Origin: Nannochloropsis oceanica
Taxonomy: Eukaryota; Sar; Eustigmatophyceae; Eustigmatales; Monodopsidaceae
Length of the DNA stretch: 64,000 bases
Direction: 5' to 3'
Assembly (NCBI GenBank): GCA_004519485.1
Contig: CP038119.1
Span: 248,001 to 312,000 of the forward strand
Below, piece after piece: positions 16,501-27,836 of this stretch (position 1 is its first letter; every line of letters starts with the position of its first letter). A program made the translations under genes and the position numbers. Below the pieces are notes generated by a model. It ran no database searches. It was not told the origin of the DNA and saw only the letters and a program-made list of their open reading frames with translations.

Positions 16501-17100
16501 TGACGACACGCACCGGTGTGCCACCCCGTTCGACTCGAGCAACCACCTTTCCATTCAACAAGGCAGTCTTCCGATCCTCGGTGGTGACTGGTGTTGCTAG
16601 TCCCAGCACATCTCTCGCCCCCCTCCCTCCCCCCCCTTCTCATTCTCTCTCTATTCTCCTTGTTCCCGCTCGTTTACCCAAGCTGCGGGAACAATGCCAC
16701 CTTCTTCTTTATTTCCATTGCAAGAGCAATCCGGGATCGAGAAATGGAGAGAGGAACAGGTGAGGCATGTGTGAGGGGGAGAAGGGAGGATGATGGTAAT
16801 CATGCCGTATACAAATACCGAGTGAGAGCTAGCTTAGTCCGGGGGGGAAAGGGCTGAGAATTGGCATTAACGCGGAAGAGGAACAAAGAAAAAACTATGC
16901 CTGCGCCCAGGAAGCATGCACGTCTCTCGCGAGCAACGCCTGGAAAGAAGGTCAAGGTATCTGCACACTTTGATCGTCGTTATTCTTTGTTGCAACTCGC
17001 ATTCATATATATATATATATATATATATTTGTTTACAAGCATACATACTTTCTCCCCCCTCCCTCCTCCTATTCTTCCCCTTGCCTCCCCTCCCTCCCCC
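13586..17100. other. 3.5-kb region with little coding signal
   Basis: The longest gap between confident genes. It contains the 5' flank of the fusion gene, two perfect 7-bp-stem hairpins (14023-14039 and 14050-14067), one small candidate ORF (14395-14577), Gln/Leu-rich snippets near 15320-15560 that look like decayed coding repeats, and a (TA)n run at about 17005-17028 in the 3' flank of the exchanger gene. Other open frames here lack any family feature. Confidence 0.55.
14395..14577 (+). CDS. Small hypothetical protein with C-terminal hydrophobic segment
   Basis: A 60-codon frame from ATG to TAA. The sequence is not low-complexity: it has a soluble start (AAHPFPVTRVVFFHQPDA), a basic middle (RLKPAGLVGKLVNMFPFKS) and a C-terminal stretch of about 16 hydrophobic residues ending ALWLT. 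That could form a single membrane anchor, as in small mitochondrial complex subunits. I recognise no family. The start context is weak and no introns are implied. It may be chance, but its composition is unlike the repeat-derived frames nearby. Confidence 0.28.
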   Translation: MAAHPFPVTRVVFFHQPDAAHENTRLKPAGLVGKLVNMFPFKSVEMVGVWCFVSAALWLT

Positions 17101-18265
17101 TCACACAGTCCCCACCCCTAGCCCGATCAGAACCACCTGCAACAGCGTACAGGTCGCGTACAGGCCCATTAACGGCCACGCCAACGTCTTTCCCAGCCTA
17201 AAACCACTGTAATATCCCACCCCTAGATTGACCCCCAGCGCCAGGTACAGAAACGAAAGGGAGATGTAGGCACGCTCGTCAAAATGCAGGGTGAACGGGC
17301 CGGTCAACCACACTTTCCACAAGAAGCTGCATCCCAATCCCATCAACAGATTGAAAGTCGGGCCCGCGAAGCACCCTGCGACGGCCATGTCGCTTAAACC
17401 TGCCCTGGCCACAGCAATGTTCGTGATCAAGTCGCCCGCGCTGTTTCCCCAGGCGAGGAGGGTCATCCCCAAAAGGGAGGGAGGGAGGGAGAGCAACTCC
17501 CCTAAGGCGGTCACCACCGCCACCAGCTCCGTGGCAATGGTGTAGATCCACGCCGAGCACATCAGAAACGCCATCACGGTCAGCACCATCACGTAGGTAA
17601 AGCTGGAGGGAGGGCGGGATTCATGCGTGGTTAGTCTTACAAACATCGCGCCCACCCCTCCTATGCAGGCCACGAGCACCCACACAGGGAAGCCGCTTTT
17701 CTCCTCCACCCCAAATGTCGCCTCAAGCTTACCCCCGATGTACAAAAGGAAGAGGGGGGCGAACAAGGGACAGAGGGAGGCGTTAGTGCGCGACCAGGCC
17801 TCCTCTTCCACCAGTGGGATGGTCAGATTGCGGGCGAGGACGAGGGGGAGGTGCACGATGGTGAGGAGTTTAAGAAACAGATTCTGTTGGAGGAAGTCCG
17901 AAGAGTGAAATTCACGGAGAAAGCGCCGTCGGAGCCGCCAGTGGTGCCAGTACATGTTATCCCACACTGACGAATGACGCCGACGACGGGTGGGCGGTTT
18001 AGGGGAAGCATGGTGGGAGGGGGAGGAGCGGGAGGGAGGAAGCGAAGAAGGTACGGAAGGGAGAGAGGTGACTTTGTAGGCGTCGTCTTGGTTTTTGCCT
18101 AGGGCCGTATTGAAGGGGACGAAGGAACGACAGCCATTGTTGTTGCTGTTGCTCTTGTCGGTGCCGCTGCTGCCGCTGCTGCTGCTGCTGTTGGTACTGC
18201 CGTTTCTCTTGGCAGAGGAGGGGGAAACCTTGGGCATTTTAGGAGATGATTCTTGCCATTGTCGC

Positions 18266-18317
<52 letters not shown>

Positions 18318-19528
18318 GCTGCTGCTGCTGCTGTTGACTTGAAGTCTGCGGAGAAGAAGCAGGACCTGGGTAGGGCAACAATGCACCCCCCACCGTCTTC
18401 CCTCCCTCTCTCCCTCCCTCCTCGATGAAATACTCGCTTATCAAATTATGAGTGAAAGGGTGCCGTCCCCCCTCGATGTTCTGGTTCCTCCTCCTTTTCT
18501 CTCCTCCGCCCCCTACCCCAACCTCCTCCTCCCCATCCTCGTCCTCGTCCTCCCCCTCGCTCTCGCTACTCAGTTCATCGTCATCCAACAACAAAAAATC
18601 ATGGGTTAATTTATGCACACTCGACGTCTCCGTCGCCCTATGAAACTCACTCACGTCCGACGCCGTGAACCAAAACGCACTCGTCACTCCTGACCCTCCT
18701 TCCATCCCTCCCTCCCCGTCCAAGCCTAACAGCAGCGACGAGGCGGCCAAGGCGCGTTTCTGGCTCCGGTCGAGGTAGAGCACCACCAGGACATATAAAA
18801 TGTAGAGGGAGAGATAGACAAGAGCGAGGCCCACAGTCACCCTTCCATAGATAGCTGATGCCGTCAGCAGCAGATTGGCCAGGACTTGAAAAAAAATATC
18901 CCGAGCAAAGGCCTGGGGACGCACCGACGCCGGGTGCAGCAAGGCCACGGCGCCAACTACAACTGTCGTCACGAACACGGAAGCTCCCAGCAGCTCGCAT
19001 ATCCCTATTAGGGCAACGGAAGGATCCGAGGAAGAAAAGGCGGCAATTGAGGAAAACACGTCTGGTGCCCCGTTCCCAAGGGCAAGAAACGTGACACCGG
19101 CAACGTCGTAAGTAAGTTTGAGCTAGGGGAGGAATAAAGGGGAAAAGTGGGCGAGAGAGTGGTTACGACTGAAAACTCACAATTCCAGAGTGCGAATGAT
19201 GAAAACATCCGCTTCTGCTCCCCCATTTCCTCCCTTGTCGTACCTTGTCCGATAGCGTGGCCAGCGTCGGCGAGAAATAAGCATCAGCCGTGTGCCCCAT
19301 CAAGTACGTAATGAACGACCCCCAAGCCAACAAACATGGGAAAAATAACCAGCCATGCTCCTTGAATCCGCAGTGATAGGCGTAGATGTAATCAATTCCC
19401 AAGGGTCCCATGGCGGGGGACGTGCTGCCGTCGTCCGGCGGATGCCAGGAACAGGTCGAGGAGGAGAGGTAGGGGTCGTCCATCGTGCGACTCCGTAACC
19501 AGAAATACAAACTATGGGAGCTGCGCAC
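17101..19528 (-). CDS. Cation/Ca2+ exchanger (NCLX/CCX type)
   Basis: Two exons, 19528-19244 and 19122-17101, in phase, giving about 768 aa. The N-terminal half carries IDYIYAYHCGFKEHG, GHTADAYFSPTLATLSDK and the first alpha-repeat motif LKLTYDVAGVTFLALGNGAP followed by DVFSS, the signature of Na+/Ca2+ exchangers. The C-terminal half has the second repeat LLAWGNSAGDLITNIAVARA. About 11-13 hydrophobic segments flank a long cytosolic loop rich in acidic residues, poly-Gln and Ser. These features place it with the SLC8B1 (mitochondrial Na+/Li+/Ca2+ exchanger) and plant CCX group. The membrane it occupies cannot be decided here. The intron ends are not GGGA/CCCT-dominated. The start at 19528 is the first ATG of the exon; the ATG 45 bases later is an alternative. 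Confidence 0.88.
18262..18331 (-). repeat. CAA/CAG poly-Gln tract in the exchanger loop
   Basis: A GTT/GCT run on the plus strand encodes about 23 Gln in the cytosolic loop of the cation exchanger. It is a length-variable type of repeat. Confidence 0.9.
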
Positions 19529-20136
19529 GTGGGCGACACAATTTCCTGTGAATGTGGATGTGCGAATTATATGGCGTGGCCGTGGGCTTGGAAGTGTATG
19601 GAAGAAAGGCGAGGCGGAGGGCCGTGATGATGGTGATGCTGCTCTTGTTGCGCTGCTTTGGGATTGCTACTAGCATAGTATGATGATTCCTGCCGTACTG
19701 AGCCACAGCTGCCGCGCATACGCCCCTCCAAGACCTGATGGTTATGTCTGTTCTTGTTCAAGGGGGCGTGGGCGTGCCCCGGCTTTTGACTGTACTCAAG
19801 TGACTTTTCGAGCGACGACAAAATAGAAGGAGGCGGCCGATGGCGGCGTCGCTATGAGCGAGTGAACCTCACCCCCCCCTCGGTGATCCAAGTCCTTGCA
19901 TGTGCCTTTGTAACGTCTGCCCTTGTCAGCATCAGGTACACATAAGTACGCGCTTGACCATAACTCTCTCATCGTCTTCTTTGGAGCTCATCATTGCCCG
20001 CCGACCCCCACTCACCACAGAAAAACCAGGGCCGCCGCGACAACCCACTTTCTTCCACAGCAGCGCCGCCGCAGCGTCAGACTTCTATTTCACCACGCCC
20101 AGCAGCACCACACGACGTCACCGCCTCTGCACAACC
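19529..20136. promoter_or_regulatory. Shared upstream region, exchanger/VIPP1
   Basis: About 600 bp between divergent start codons. Open frames crossing it, including one running into VIPP1 from 19900, lack a plausible protein start. It should contain both promoters and the VIPP1 5' untranslated region, but I cannot name an element. Confidence 0.4.
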
Positions 20137-21087
20137 ATGTTCTCGTTTTCAAGGAGTACGCCTCTTCTCCTGGCGCTGGCCATGCTAAGCCTGGCCTGCT
20201 GCTGCTGCGTCGTTCATGCATTCATGCCTCATTCTACTTCGACACTCTTCGCCCCCTCCTCCATGTCCAAGCTCCCTACGGCTACCACAACTCGCAGCAG
20301 CCGCACGCGCACCCACGCCGTGCAGATGAATTTGGCCGATCGGTTTTTCCGTGTTGTCAAGGCCAACATTAATTCAGTCATCCAAAATTTAGAGGACCCT
20401 GAAAAGATCCTGGAGCAAGCAGTCGAAGACATGCAACGGGACTTGATCAAAATTAGGCAATCTTACGCCGAGGTGTCCGCGACGCAAAAGCGCATGGAAC
20501 GCCAGAAGGAACAAGCGGATAATCTGTCGAATGAATGGTACAAACGTGCACAGCTTGCGCTGAGCAAAGGGGATGAGGAGCTGGCCCGCGAGGCGTTAGG
20601 AAGGAGGCAGCAACAGGTGGAGGTTGCCACGTCGCTGGGTGAGCAAATGGCAGTGCAAGGCTCGGCGATTGATAAATTGTTCATGTCCATGCAGCAGCTC
20701 GAAGCAAAAATCACCGAGGCCAAGGCGAAGAAGGACCAGATGATTGCAAGGGCTCGAACAGCCAAGACGAGTCAAAAAGTGAATGACATGCTGTCGTCAG
20801 TAACAGGCTCAACGAGCATGGACGCCTTTGACCGTATGAACGAAAAGGTTGAGATGCTTGAAAGCAAAGCTGAGATCGCCGGTCAGCTTGCCGGTGTGTC
20901 TGACAGCTCTTTAGAAGGGAAGTTTAAGCTGTTGGGAGACGGGGATGCGTTGGACGAGGAGTTGAAGAAAATGAAAGGTATGCTGGGACAGGGGGAGAAG
21001 AAGGCGGCTGGCTTCTTACCCGCCGGGGAGGCAGCCGCAGAGGTGGATTTAGAGTTGGAGGCGCTGAGAAAAGACATGGGGAAATAG
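20137..21087 (+). CDS. VIPP1: VIPP1/IM30, plastid PspA-family protein
   Basis: A single exon of 316 aa. It is a PspA/IM30 protein, which forms ESCRT-III-like rings needed to make and protect thylakoid membranes. The body begins NLADRFFRVVKANINSVIQN and continues with a long coiled coil (EDPEKILEQAVEDMQRDLIK, QKRMERQKEQADNLSNEWYK) typical of the family. The start at 20137 is chosen because it opens a signal peptide (FSFSRSTPLLLALAMLSLAC, then CCCVVHA) followed by FMPHS. That matches the ASAFAP-like cleavage site and transit region of proteins imported into secondary plastids with four membranes. The longer in-frame start at 19900 would bury this leader. A short C-terminal extension follows the conserved core. 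The 3' flank meets EIPR1 tail to tail. Confidence 0.95.
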   Translation: MFSFSRSTPLLLALAMLSLACCCCVVHAFMPHSTSTLFAPSSMSKLPTATTTRSSRTRTHAVQMNLADRFFRVVKANINSVIQNLEDPEKILEQAVEDMQRDLIKIRQSYAEVSATQKRMERQKEQADNLSNEWYKRAQLALSKGDEELAREALGRRQQQVEVATSLGEQMAVQGSAIDKLFMSMQQLEAKITEAKAKKDQMIARARTAKTSQKVNDMLSSVTGSTSMDAFDRMNEKVEMLESKAEIAGQLAGVSDSSLEGKFKLLGDGDALDEELKKMKGMLGQGEKKAAGFLPAGEAAAEVDLELEALRKDMGK

Positions 21088-21235
21088 GGGGAGGAAAGGA
21101 GGGAGGGAGGAAGGGAAGGAGGGAGAGTGTTTTTGAATAGTTTGGAGGGTTCTTTTTCGGTGGTAGGAAATTGATATATGGAGAGCAAGGCAGAGAACAG
21201 GGTGTGAAGGAAAGGAAAAAGGGAGCAACGTATTG

Positions 21236-21271
21236 CACACACACGTACACACACACACACACACACACACG
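21236..21271. repeat. (CA)n dinucleotide repeat
   Basis: A CA microsatellite of about 17 units in the convergent intergenic region between VIPP1 and EIPR1. A TGACGTCA palindrome lies just beyond at 21300-21307. Confidence 0.9.
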
Positions 21272-21535
21272 TACGCCCACGACAAGCAACGGAAATGTCT
21301 GACGTCAAGGTGCCTCCTTCCTTCCCCCACCTCTGTTTTTCTTTCTTCTTATTTTGTGTGTAAAACTTCGGCGGCGGCTTTTAAATCTTGTTATTTATTC
21401 ATTATTTTTATCCATCGACAGCGTTTCCGTATCAATTACATGTCAGCAGCATTTTGAAATAAATAAGATTCTCTTCTCTCCTCGAGGACCCGACCCACTC
21501 CTTCTCCCCTTCCTCGACCTCCGTCCTCCAGTCCA

Positions 21536-22852
21536 CTACAGCAAGATTTTGTACTTCTCCGAGGGCGGCACTGCATTGATAGCCACCCGACCATCGTATG
21601 ACAGGCTCGAGAAGACAAAGGGGTCTTGACTCGACCACGCCACGCTGTACACACTCTCCTCATGGTCCTCGAACTTCTTCACCCGGAGGTCGGGGGCATC
21701 ATGACCATCCTCCAAGTCCAACAACGGAGCCGAGCTAATCGAAGACACCCTCCACAAATTAACCATGCTGTCCGTCCCCCCACTTAAGAGCAGTTGGTCG
21801 TGGCACGGATTGTATTTAACGGTTGTCACCCAGTGCGTGTGCCCCGCCAGCTGCTTCACAGGCCCGTGGGTCATTTTCCGCGAATCCCAAAATTTCACCA
21901 AACGATCCTCCCCCCCCGTCACAAAATAGTAAGGCTTCGATCGATTAAAGTCCACGTCACGAGCACCGTGCCTGTGGGCGAGCTCCGCGATCTGAGGGAG
22001 GGATGACGAGGCTTGGCCAGACGGTTTCCCTGTGCGCAGGTCCCAGTGTGTGACACTCGTGCCTTGTACTGTCGCGACCTTATACAGGTTATGGGGGTCC
22101 CATGCTGCCGTTTGGACCTCCCCTTTCTCGGGTCCACCCAAGATAAAGCTACTGATCTCCTGCGCACTGTTATCACTGCTGGTGCTGCTGGTACTGAGTG
22201 AATATAATGTTGCTTTCCCTTCGTCCACAGCTAGCACTTGCTCCTGTGCCCCCGCCTCCTCCCCTAAACTCCACAACACACACCGAACCCGTCCTCCTCC
22301 ACTGCTGCTCGTCGTCGTTATCGTCGGTAGACTTATTATCGCTTCCATAGGAGTGCTCTGGTTATGCTGCTGGTGATTGTTGTGGGTCTTGCCGCTATCT
22401 CCTCTTATCCCTCCTCCTCCACCTGGAAAAAACGTCGATGTCGCAAAGGCCTGGTGATCTGGGGAGCGATGCACGGATGACTGTGATGCTGATTGATCTC
22501 CTTCTTCTGTGGGTGAGCTGGATGGGGAGAACGCGGAGGACGAAGGCAACGGGAGACGCCACAAGGTGCAGGCGGGATCGGTGCCCTTGCGCGTCGAGCT
22601 GGTGAAACACAAGGCGGCATCGCGTGGGGATGGACTGATGTGCCAGATCTCTCCTGGATGACGGTAAGTGCATGCTTCTTTTACATTGTTGGTGTCTTCG
22701 AAGTACTCGAGCAGCAAAAGTTCATTGTGGGGTTGCTCACGCAGGCCCGCAGCTCCGACAAGGAAGCGATGACCCTCCTCGTGATCCCCGCACACGGCCG
22801 CTAGACACCGAGATTGGTTTTTGGCCCCATACACGACCGCACCCGAGTACAT
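21536..22852 (-). CDS. EIPR1: EIPR1 (TSSC1) WD40-repeat protein
   Basis: A single exon of 438 aa. It begins MYSGAVVYGAKNQSRCLAAV and has WD-type repeats such as VQTAAWDPHNLYKVATVQG, VDFNRSKPYYFVTGGEDRLV and TTVKYNPCHDQLLLSGGTDS. It ends with the block YSVAWSSQDPFVFSSLSYDG then RVAINAVPPSEKYKILL. This tail is nearly diagnostic for TSSC1/EIPR1, which binds the GARP and EARP tethering complexes in endosome-to-Golgi transport and dense-core vesicle sorting. About 75 residues of Ser/Gly/His-rich insertion lie near residues 115-185. It fits with VPS45 in the same window as another endosomal factor, though that is not evidence of linkage. Confidence 0.92.
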   Translation of the reverse strand: MYSGAVVYGAKNQSRCLAAVCGDHEEGHRFLVGAAGLREQPHNELLLLEYFEDTNNVKEACTYRHPGEIWHISPSPRDAALCFTSSTRKGTDPACTLWRLPLPSSSAFSPSSSPTEEGDQSASQSSVHRSPDHQAFATSTFFPGGGGGIRGDSGKTHNNHQQHNQSTPMEAIISLPTITTTSSSGGGRVRCVLWSLGEEAGAQEQVLAVDEGKATLYSLSTSSTSSDNSAQEISSFILGGPEKGEVQTAAWDPHNLYKVATVQGTSVTHWDLRTGKPSGQASSSLPQIAELAHRHGARDVDFNRSKPYYFVTGGEDRLVKFWDSRKMTHGPVKQLAGHTHWVTTVKYNPCHDQLLLSGGTDSMVNLWRVSSISSAPLLDLEDGHDAPDLRVKKFEDHEESVYSVAWSSQDPFVFSSLSYDGRVAINAVPPSEKYKILL

Positions 22853-23410
22853 GGCGACTGTGCGAACAAAATTTAAGGGTATGTGGTGCGTGGTTGACTT
22901 AGTGTGGTGTGGTGTGATGGGATGCTGCTCCAGTTATTTTTTGCAGAAGACCGTTGCGGCGGTGCCTCAACATCACCTCCTCCTACCTTGCCCCCTTCTA
23001 AATTTACCGCTCGTTCGCCTCATGTTTCGTGGCAATGGACAGAGAGTCATGATATAATCCGTTCCAAGCAAAGTGAGTATTTCGATTTCGTGTTGTCGCA
23101 GATACAGTTTTGGAAAGCCTGTCACTTGCGTAAGCTGCAGTCTCTCTTTCCCTTCCCCCCGTCATCAGACACGCTTCTCACTGCAAACCATGAGGAGTGG
23201 TTCATAGCTCCGTCTTTCCCTCTCGCTTTCTTGCGCTAATCTAGCTCCTAGTCATCTCAAAACGAGATACGGGAAAGGCTTCACATTTAAACGGATCAGA
23301 AATTCGAATTCACCTTTTTTCTTTTAAAACTTGATGTCATCTACAATCACCACACGCGCAAATTTTAACACACACTCTTCTACACACAGTAACCCCTCTA
23401 AATCTCCACT
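22853..23410. other. Intergenic region
   Basis: Upstream of EIPR1 and downstream of the next minus-strand gene. AT-rich in its second half. I see no gene and no clear repeat. Confidence 0.5.
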
Positions 23411-24191
23411 TCATCCATTAATCTCAACATCCGCGCTTATCAGCTTGACCAGTTCTTCCTCATTGAAAAAATTGTAGTTCTTGTCTTTACCTGGCCCCAG
23501 TCTTCCAGCGTTCTTCCCATTGCTGGCGACAAAGTCTACTCGGATAGGGCCTTCGGTCCCAAGCTCGGCACAGCAGCAGTGAGGGTCCACTTCACATCTA
23601 GGAAAGATTAAAGATTGATGAAGAGAAGGGATAATGATTCGTGTGAGGTGCAACGGCAGTGGGGAGGAGAGGGGGTTGTGAATGTGAAAGGTGCGACGTA
23701 AATGTACTGAGGTGAAGAGAATGTTATAGGGAGCTGAGGGGCAAGTAATTGTCGGTCCCTGACGGACAGGAGATGGCGAGTATGACACAGTACAACCACA
23801 ACAAGACTTACTTGACCCAAGTCGTCGTCACGGTTCCCTCCAACCCCCCCCAGTCCATGCCGTCTAGTTCTACCCCTGGCTCGACGCGCACTTTGTCCCC
23901 GACGGAAAAATCCCGGGTCATGCTAGCGTCCCGCATCTGAAGAGACGACGACGAACGACGACGGTGGACTTGCCGTCCTTGCTTATGTCTTGGGTTATAT
24001 CGGCAGATAGGGAGAAAGGAAGATGCCGTACAGGTAAATGCGGCGAAGAAGGAGGCATGAGGCGGGATTCTGTTGTTGCTGAGCGGGGATGATGAAGCGA
24101 AAGCTGCCCGGCCACCCAGGAAGAGGAGGATAAGCAGCAATGCCCCTGGGTGAAGGCCTCGGGCATGTATTCGCATGTAGCGGACCGTCAT
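23411..24191 (-). CDS. Uncharacterised plastid-type protein with SH3-like barrel and CCC motif
   Basis: Two exons, 24191-23812 and 23597-23411, joined in phase (about 188 aa). The N-terminus is a signal peptide (GALLLILLFLGGRAAFASS) whose AAF matches the ASAFAP-type plastid import site of secondary plastids. The mature part has DFSVGDKVRVEPGVELDG and LEGTVTTTWVKC, resembling a KOW/SH3-like barrel. It is followed by EVDPHCCCAELGTEGPIRVD and an acidic C-terminal helix (NFFNEEELVKLISADVEI). Three consecutive Cys plus one nearby could bind a metal. I do not recognise a named family. The start could also be the Met at about 24176 or 24230; all give a similar leader. The function is unknown. Confidence 0.72.
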
Positions 24192-24909
24192 TTGCTCTGT
24201 GTGTGCGCATGCGTGCACGCGCGTGGGCAATGTGCTGGCTGTGTGAGCTTCGTCGTCGTGTTACCAAAACCTCCCCAACCTGCAGCAAAACAACATCAAA
24301 TATGCCAACTGACTCAATAGTGACACCCGCACCTCAGTCATGCCACAAGGCAGAACACTTGCGTACGGTCAGCAATGGCGTCACAAACAAAAAGCCGGAC
24401 GATCGGCGACGACGAGAGTGAAATATCACGTCGGTCGAGCTGTATGTCAGAAATAGAGAGAGAAAATATGCAGTCACATTTCTCAAGTTACAAACCATAA
24501 TCTCTTATCGTTTAAAAGTATTTGCTAATTGTCTTTCATTCCTATGTCTGCCGTGCGGTTGACATCCCGTGCTTCCGATTTCAAGTCGCAGGTCAACCGC
24601 CCCCAAAATTCCCCTTTTCACAAAACAAATCCACTCTTTCTCGAGCCTCGCACCCATACGCATGCATACACACAACACACAAGGACACTACACATTGGCT
24701 TTCTAAAATGTGTAGCAACTAGCTTAGAATATCGTCAAAAAGGAGAGAAGGAAGCTAGTTCACCAGGTTTTCACATGGTCAAACCCAGGCTTTTCCTCTC
24801 TCTATCGACCGACCCCCCTCTTTCCATATATATATATATGCATTTTCCATGGAAGTCTTGGCTTATCCCTCCTTCTTTCTCTCTTTTTAAATACATAACG
24901 CTCTCATAC
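24192..24909. other. Intergenic region
   Basis: Promoter side of the plastid-type gene and 3' side of the LRR gene. A (TA)n run lies at about 24826-24839. No gene is seen. Confidence 0.5.
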
Positions 24910-25352
24910 TTATGCCCGTATCCCTCCCCCACCCCCGAACGCCATACACACCACATCCCACGCCGCTCCCCAGACCCCCCCCAACCCCAGCTGCAGCCTC
25001 CACAGCTGTTGTTCCTGCTGCTCCTGTGCCTGTTGCTCCCGCCGCGCCATGCGCTGGGATTGCCGTCGACGAAAGAGCAATTGCCGGGCATCCCCGCCTC
25101 CTTTCCCCACACCATCTCCTGCTGCTGTTCTACCTGCTTTCGTCGCGCCTCCCTCCACCCCTCCCTCCCTCCCTTCCTCGCCCCTCTTCATCGGCCATGA
25201 ACTGGGTTGCCACCCAAGCAAGTCCCCCAGCAACAAGCCATCATATACCCTCACGTCAGGAAACGCCAGCAGCTGCTGCTCATTCCCTCCTCCCCTTCCT
25301 TTTCTCCTCCCTCTTCCCTCTCTTTTATCCCTCTCCACCGACTGCTCCTTTC

Positions 25353-25388
<36 letters not shown>

Positions 25389-27237
25389 GCTCACGGCGAT
25401 GACAATACCGTCCACCGTCCGCAATCGCCGCAAGGGCCCCAATACCCAGCTCGTGAAAGTCATTTCCTGTCAAATCGATCGACACTAACCTCGCAAGGGG
25501 GGGGGCGGACTGCAGAGCGGCAGCTAAAGCCTGCACTCCTGTATCCCCTATACTGTTATTGCTCAGCTCCAACCGCTCCAGCCAAGGTCGATCCTCGTCT
25601 TCCCCCCCCTCGTCCTCCTCCTCTTCCATCTTTGCCTCCTCCACTTCCTCCTCCACACTCTTCGTATCCTCGTCCTTCCTCGTCCTCCCTCCATTCCTCC
25701 TCCTCCTCCTCCCCCCATTCAACTCCTCTGCAAATGCCACCATCCCCGCGTCCCTCAAGTCGTTCCACGCCAAGCTCAGCACCTTCAACGACGTCCGCTC
25801 CGACGCCAATGCCACCGCTAGCGCAACAGCACCAGCAGTCGCGATCAAATTCCCACTTAAATCAAGACGAGAAAGGGATGGGCATGAGGCATGCACGAGG
25901 GAGTAAGCGAGGGCTTGTGCGCCCGCGTCACCCACAGAGTTCTTGCACAGATTCACGGTCGACAACCGTGATATCGAGGGGGGGGAAGAGGAGGAGGAGG
26001 AAGGGAGGGTGGAGGAAGCCAATAAAGCCGCAGCGAGGCTCCCCACTCCGTCGTTCCCAACATGGTTCGACTCCAGCTCCAGCCGCTGCAAGCACGGTAA
26101 ACGTCGATTCGCAATCACCTTCCTGCTCAATCCATTCAAACCCCCGTCCGTCAGTTGATTGTACGACAACCACAACTCCTCCAACCTCATTCCCGCCTCT
26201 GTCTCGACCAACGCCTGACATACCTCCCGCAGCCCTCCTTCCCTCCCTCCTTCTCTCCCATCTTCCTCCTCTTCTTCCCCTAGCCCGTCTCCAAGGCAGT
26301 TATCCGATAGGTCCAAAATACGTAAACTCACACTAGCTTTGGCCAAGGCGCGTAAGAGCCAGGCCACCCCGGCATCACCAAGCTGGTTGCTAGAGAGCTG
26401 GAGCGAGGTCAGACGAGGAAAAGGGGTGCCAACAGGGGAGCCACAAGAGGAGACGAGTTCGGGTCCGCCATGATGCGCGGTGGAGGAATACGAGGACGTG
26501 GACAAGGCACACAACTGCTGCTTCTTCTGCTGTTGCTCCTGCTGCGGGTGCTCCCCTACTATCTCCTGCGCCAAGGCCACTAGGCTTTGGTCCGTCAATT
26601 CGTTACCGTCCAAATTTAAAATTTCCAATTGTTCTAATCTTCCCAGCCCGGCCCACAAAGATGCCATGCGTGCATCTCCCAACATAAGCCCAATCAAATT
26701 CAGTTCCTTCAAATGCGGGAAAAGAGAAGGCACTATCACCAACGAGGGTCCTGTAAGGGCAGGAGGGGTCGGGGGGAAGAGCGCTCCTAACGGGCTGTAT
26801 TTCTCCCCGGTTCCCACCAATCCCTTTCCGCCAAGCCCAATATGGAGGCTCTTTAAGGCCCCAAAGACGGGCCAGTCTACCCGTCCAGCGTGGTGAAACG
26901 AGAGCTCAAGCCGTCGGAGGGTTTTTGGGAAAGCAGCATGGTGGTGTTTGGCGGTGAGACGGCAGCGGAGAACGTCACGTTGTGGCAAGTAGGAGGCGAC
27001 AATATCGAACAGAGACTCGGGAAGGCGGGGCAGAGGGTCTTGGTACCAGCAGGTCGGGTTGGTCGCCGTGAGATTGTGACTGCTGGAGAAGAGGCGGCGA
27101 CGGGGGTTCGGGGAGATGGAGGTGGAGGCGGAGGTAGAGGGGACGCTTTGACGGCGGGCAGGTGATTTGGTTTGAGGCTGATGATGCCTTGGAGGGGAGG
27201 TCGATGACGCCCTTAGACGGGCCGCAAACCCCGCCAT
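24910..27237 (-). CDS. F-box-like, ribonuclease-inhibitor-type LRR protein
   Basis: A single exon of 775 aa. Near residue 72 it has LPESLFDIVASYLPQRDVLR, which looks like an F-box. From about residue 170 to 600 it has RI-type leucine-rich repeats of about 28 residues, such as LEILNLDGNELTDQSLVALA, LTSLQLSSNQLGDAGVAWLL and LKVLSLAWNDLRDAGMVAFA. F-box/LRR proteins usually select substrates for SCF ubiquitin ligases, so that role is inferred. Acidic and poly-Gln/Glu insertions (about residues 510-560 and 640-650) come from repeat expansions. The last ~100 residues are low-complexity and unlikely to be folded. The start is the first ATG of the frame. Confidence 0.78.
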
Positions 27238-27836
27238 CTTGATTCTATTTACCGGGAGGCCTGACAGAGGGCTTGCCAGGAGGTCTTCAGCTGCTGTTTA
27301 GCTTGTAATTTGTTGACTCTGCGTGAGTAATGTATGTAGAGATGCAGGGAAGGCGAGTGAGATGAAGCTCTAGGAAAAGCTCTTCTTGAAGCAAGCGAAG
27401 GCGACCATCTCGAAAGCAAACAAAGGGCACATTAGACTGCCGGCATCAAAGTTCTGTTGTTTGGCTGGCAGGGCCTTTGTTCTGTTGCTGACCCTCGCCA
27501 CGTCGTGTGGGTGATGGAGAAACGTCGGCAGAGAGCAAGAATATGCAGGAGGGAGCGAGGAAGAAAAGTGCAAGAGTTATCGTGCTCGCTCTCCGTCCCG
27601 TTGCGGCCCATGTCCCTTCTCAGCTTCCAATCGCAAAAACACGCATACGAAGAGTTTTTTCATCATGTTGTATGTTTTGTTTCTTTCATATGTGGACTCA
27701 ACATCGTCAGCAGTGCTGCTAATCCAGCATCTCATCTCGCATCCTGCCTCCGCAACCAGCCCAACCCAACCCGTGAAGGAAATTTGCCAGCATTGCCCGC
27801 TCCGCCTTAATTCATGCTTTAATAAGTACAAATCAT
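27238..27836. other. Intergenic region upstream of the LRR gene
   Basis: It holds the 5' flank of the LRR gene and the 3' flank of phosphoglycerate kinase. Open frames here lack family features. Confidence 0.5.
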
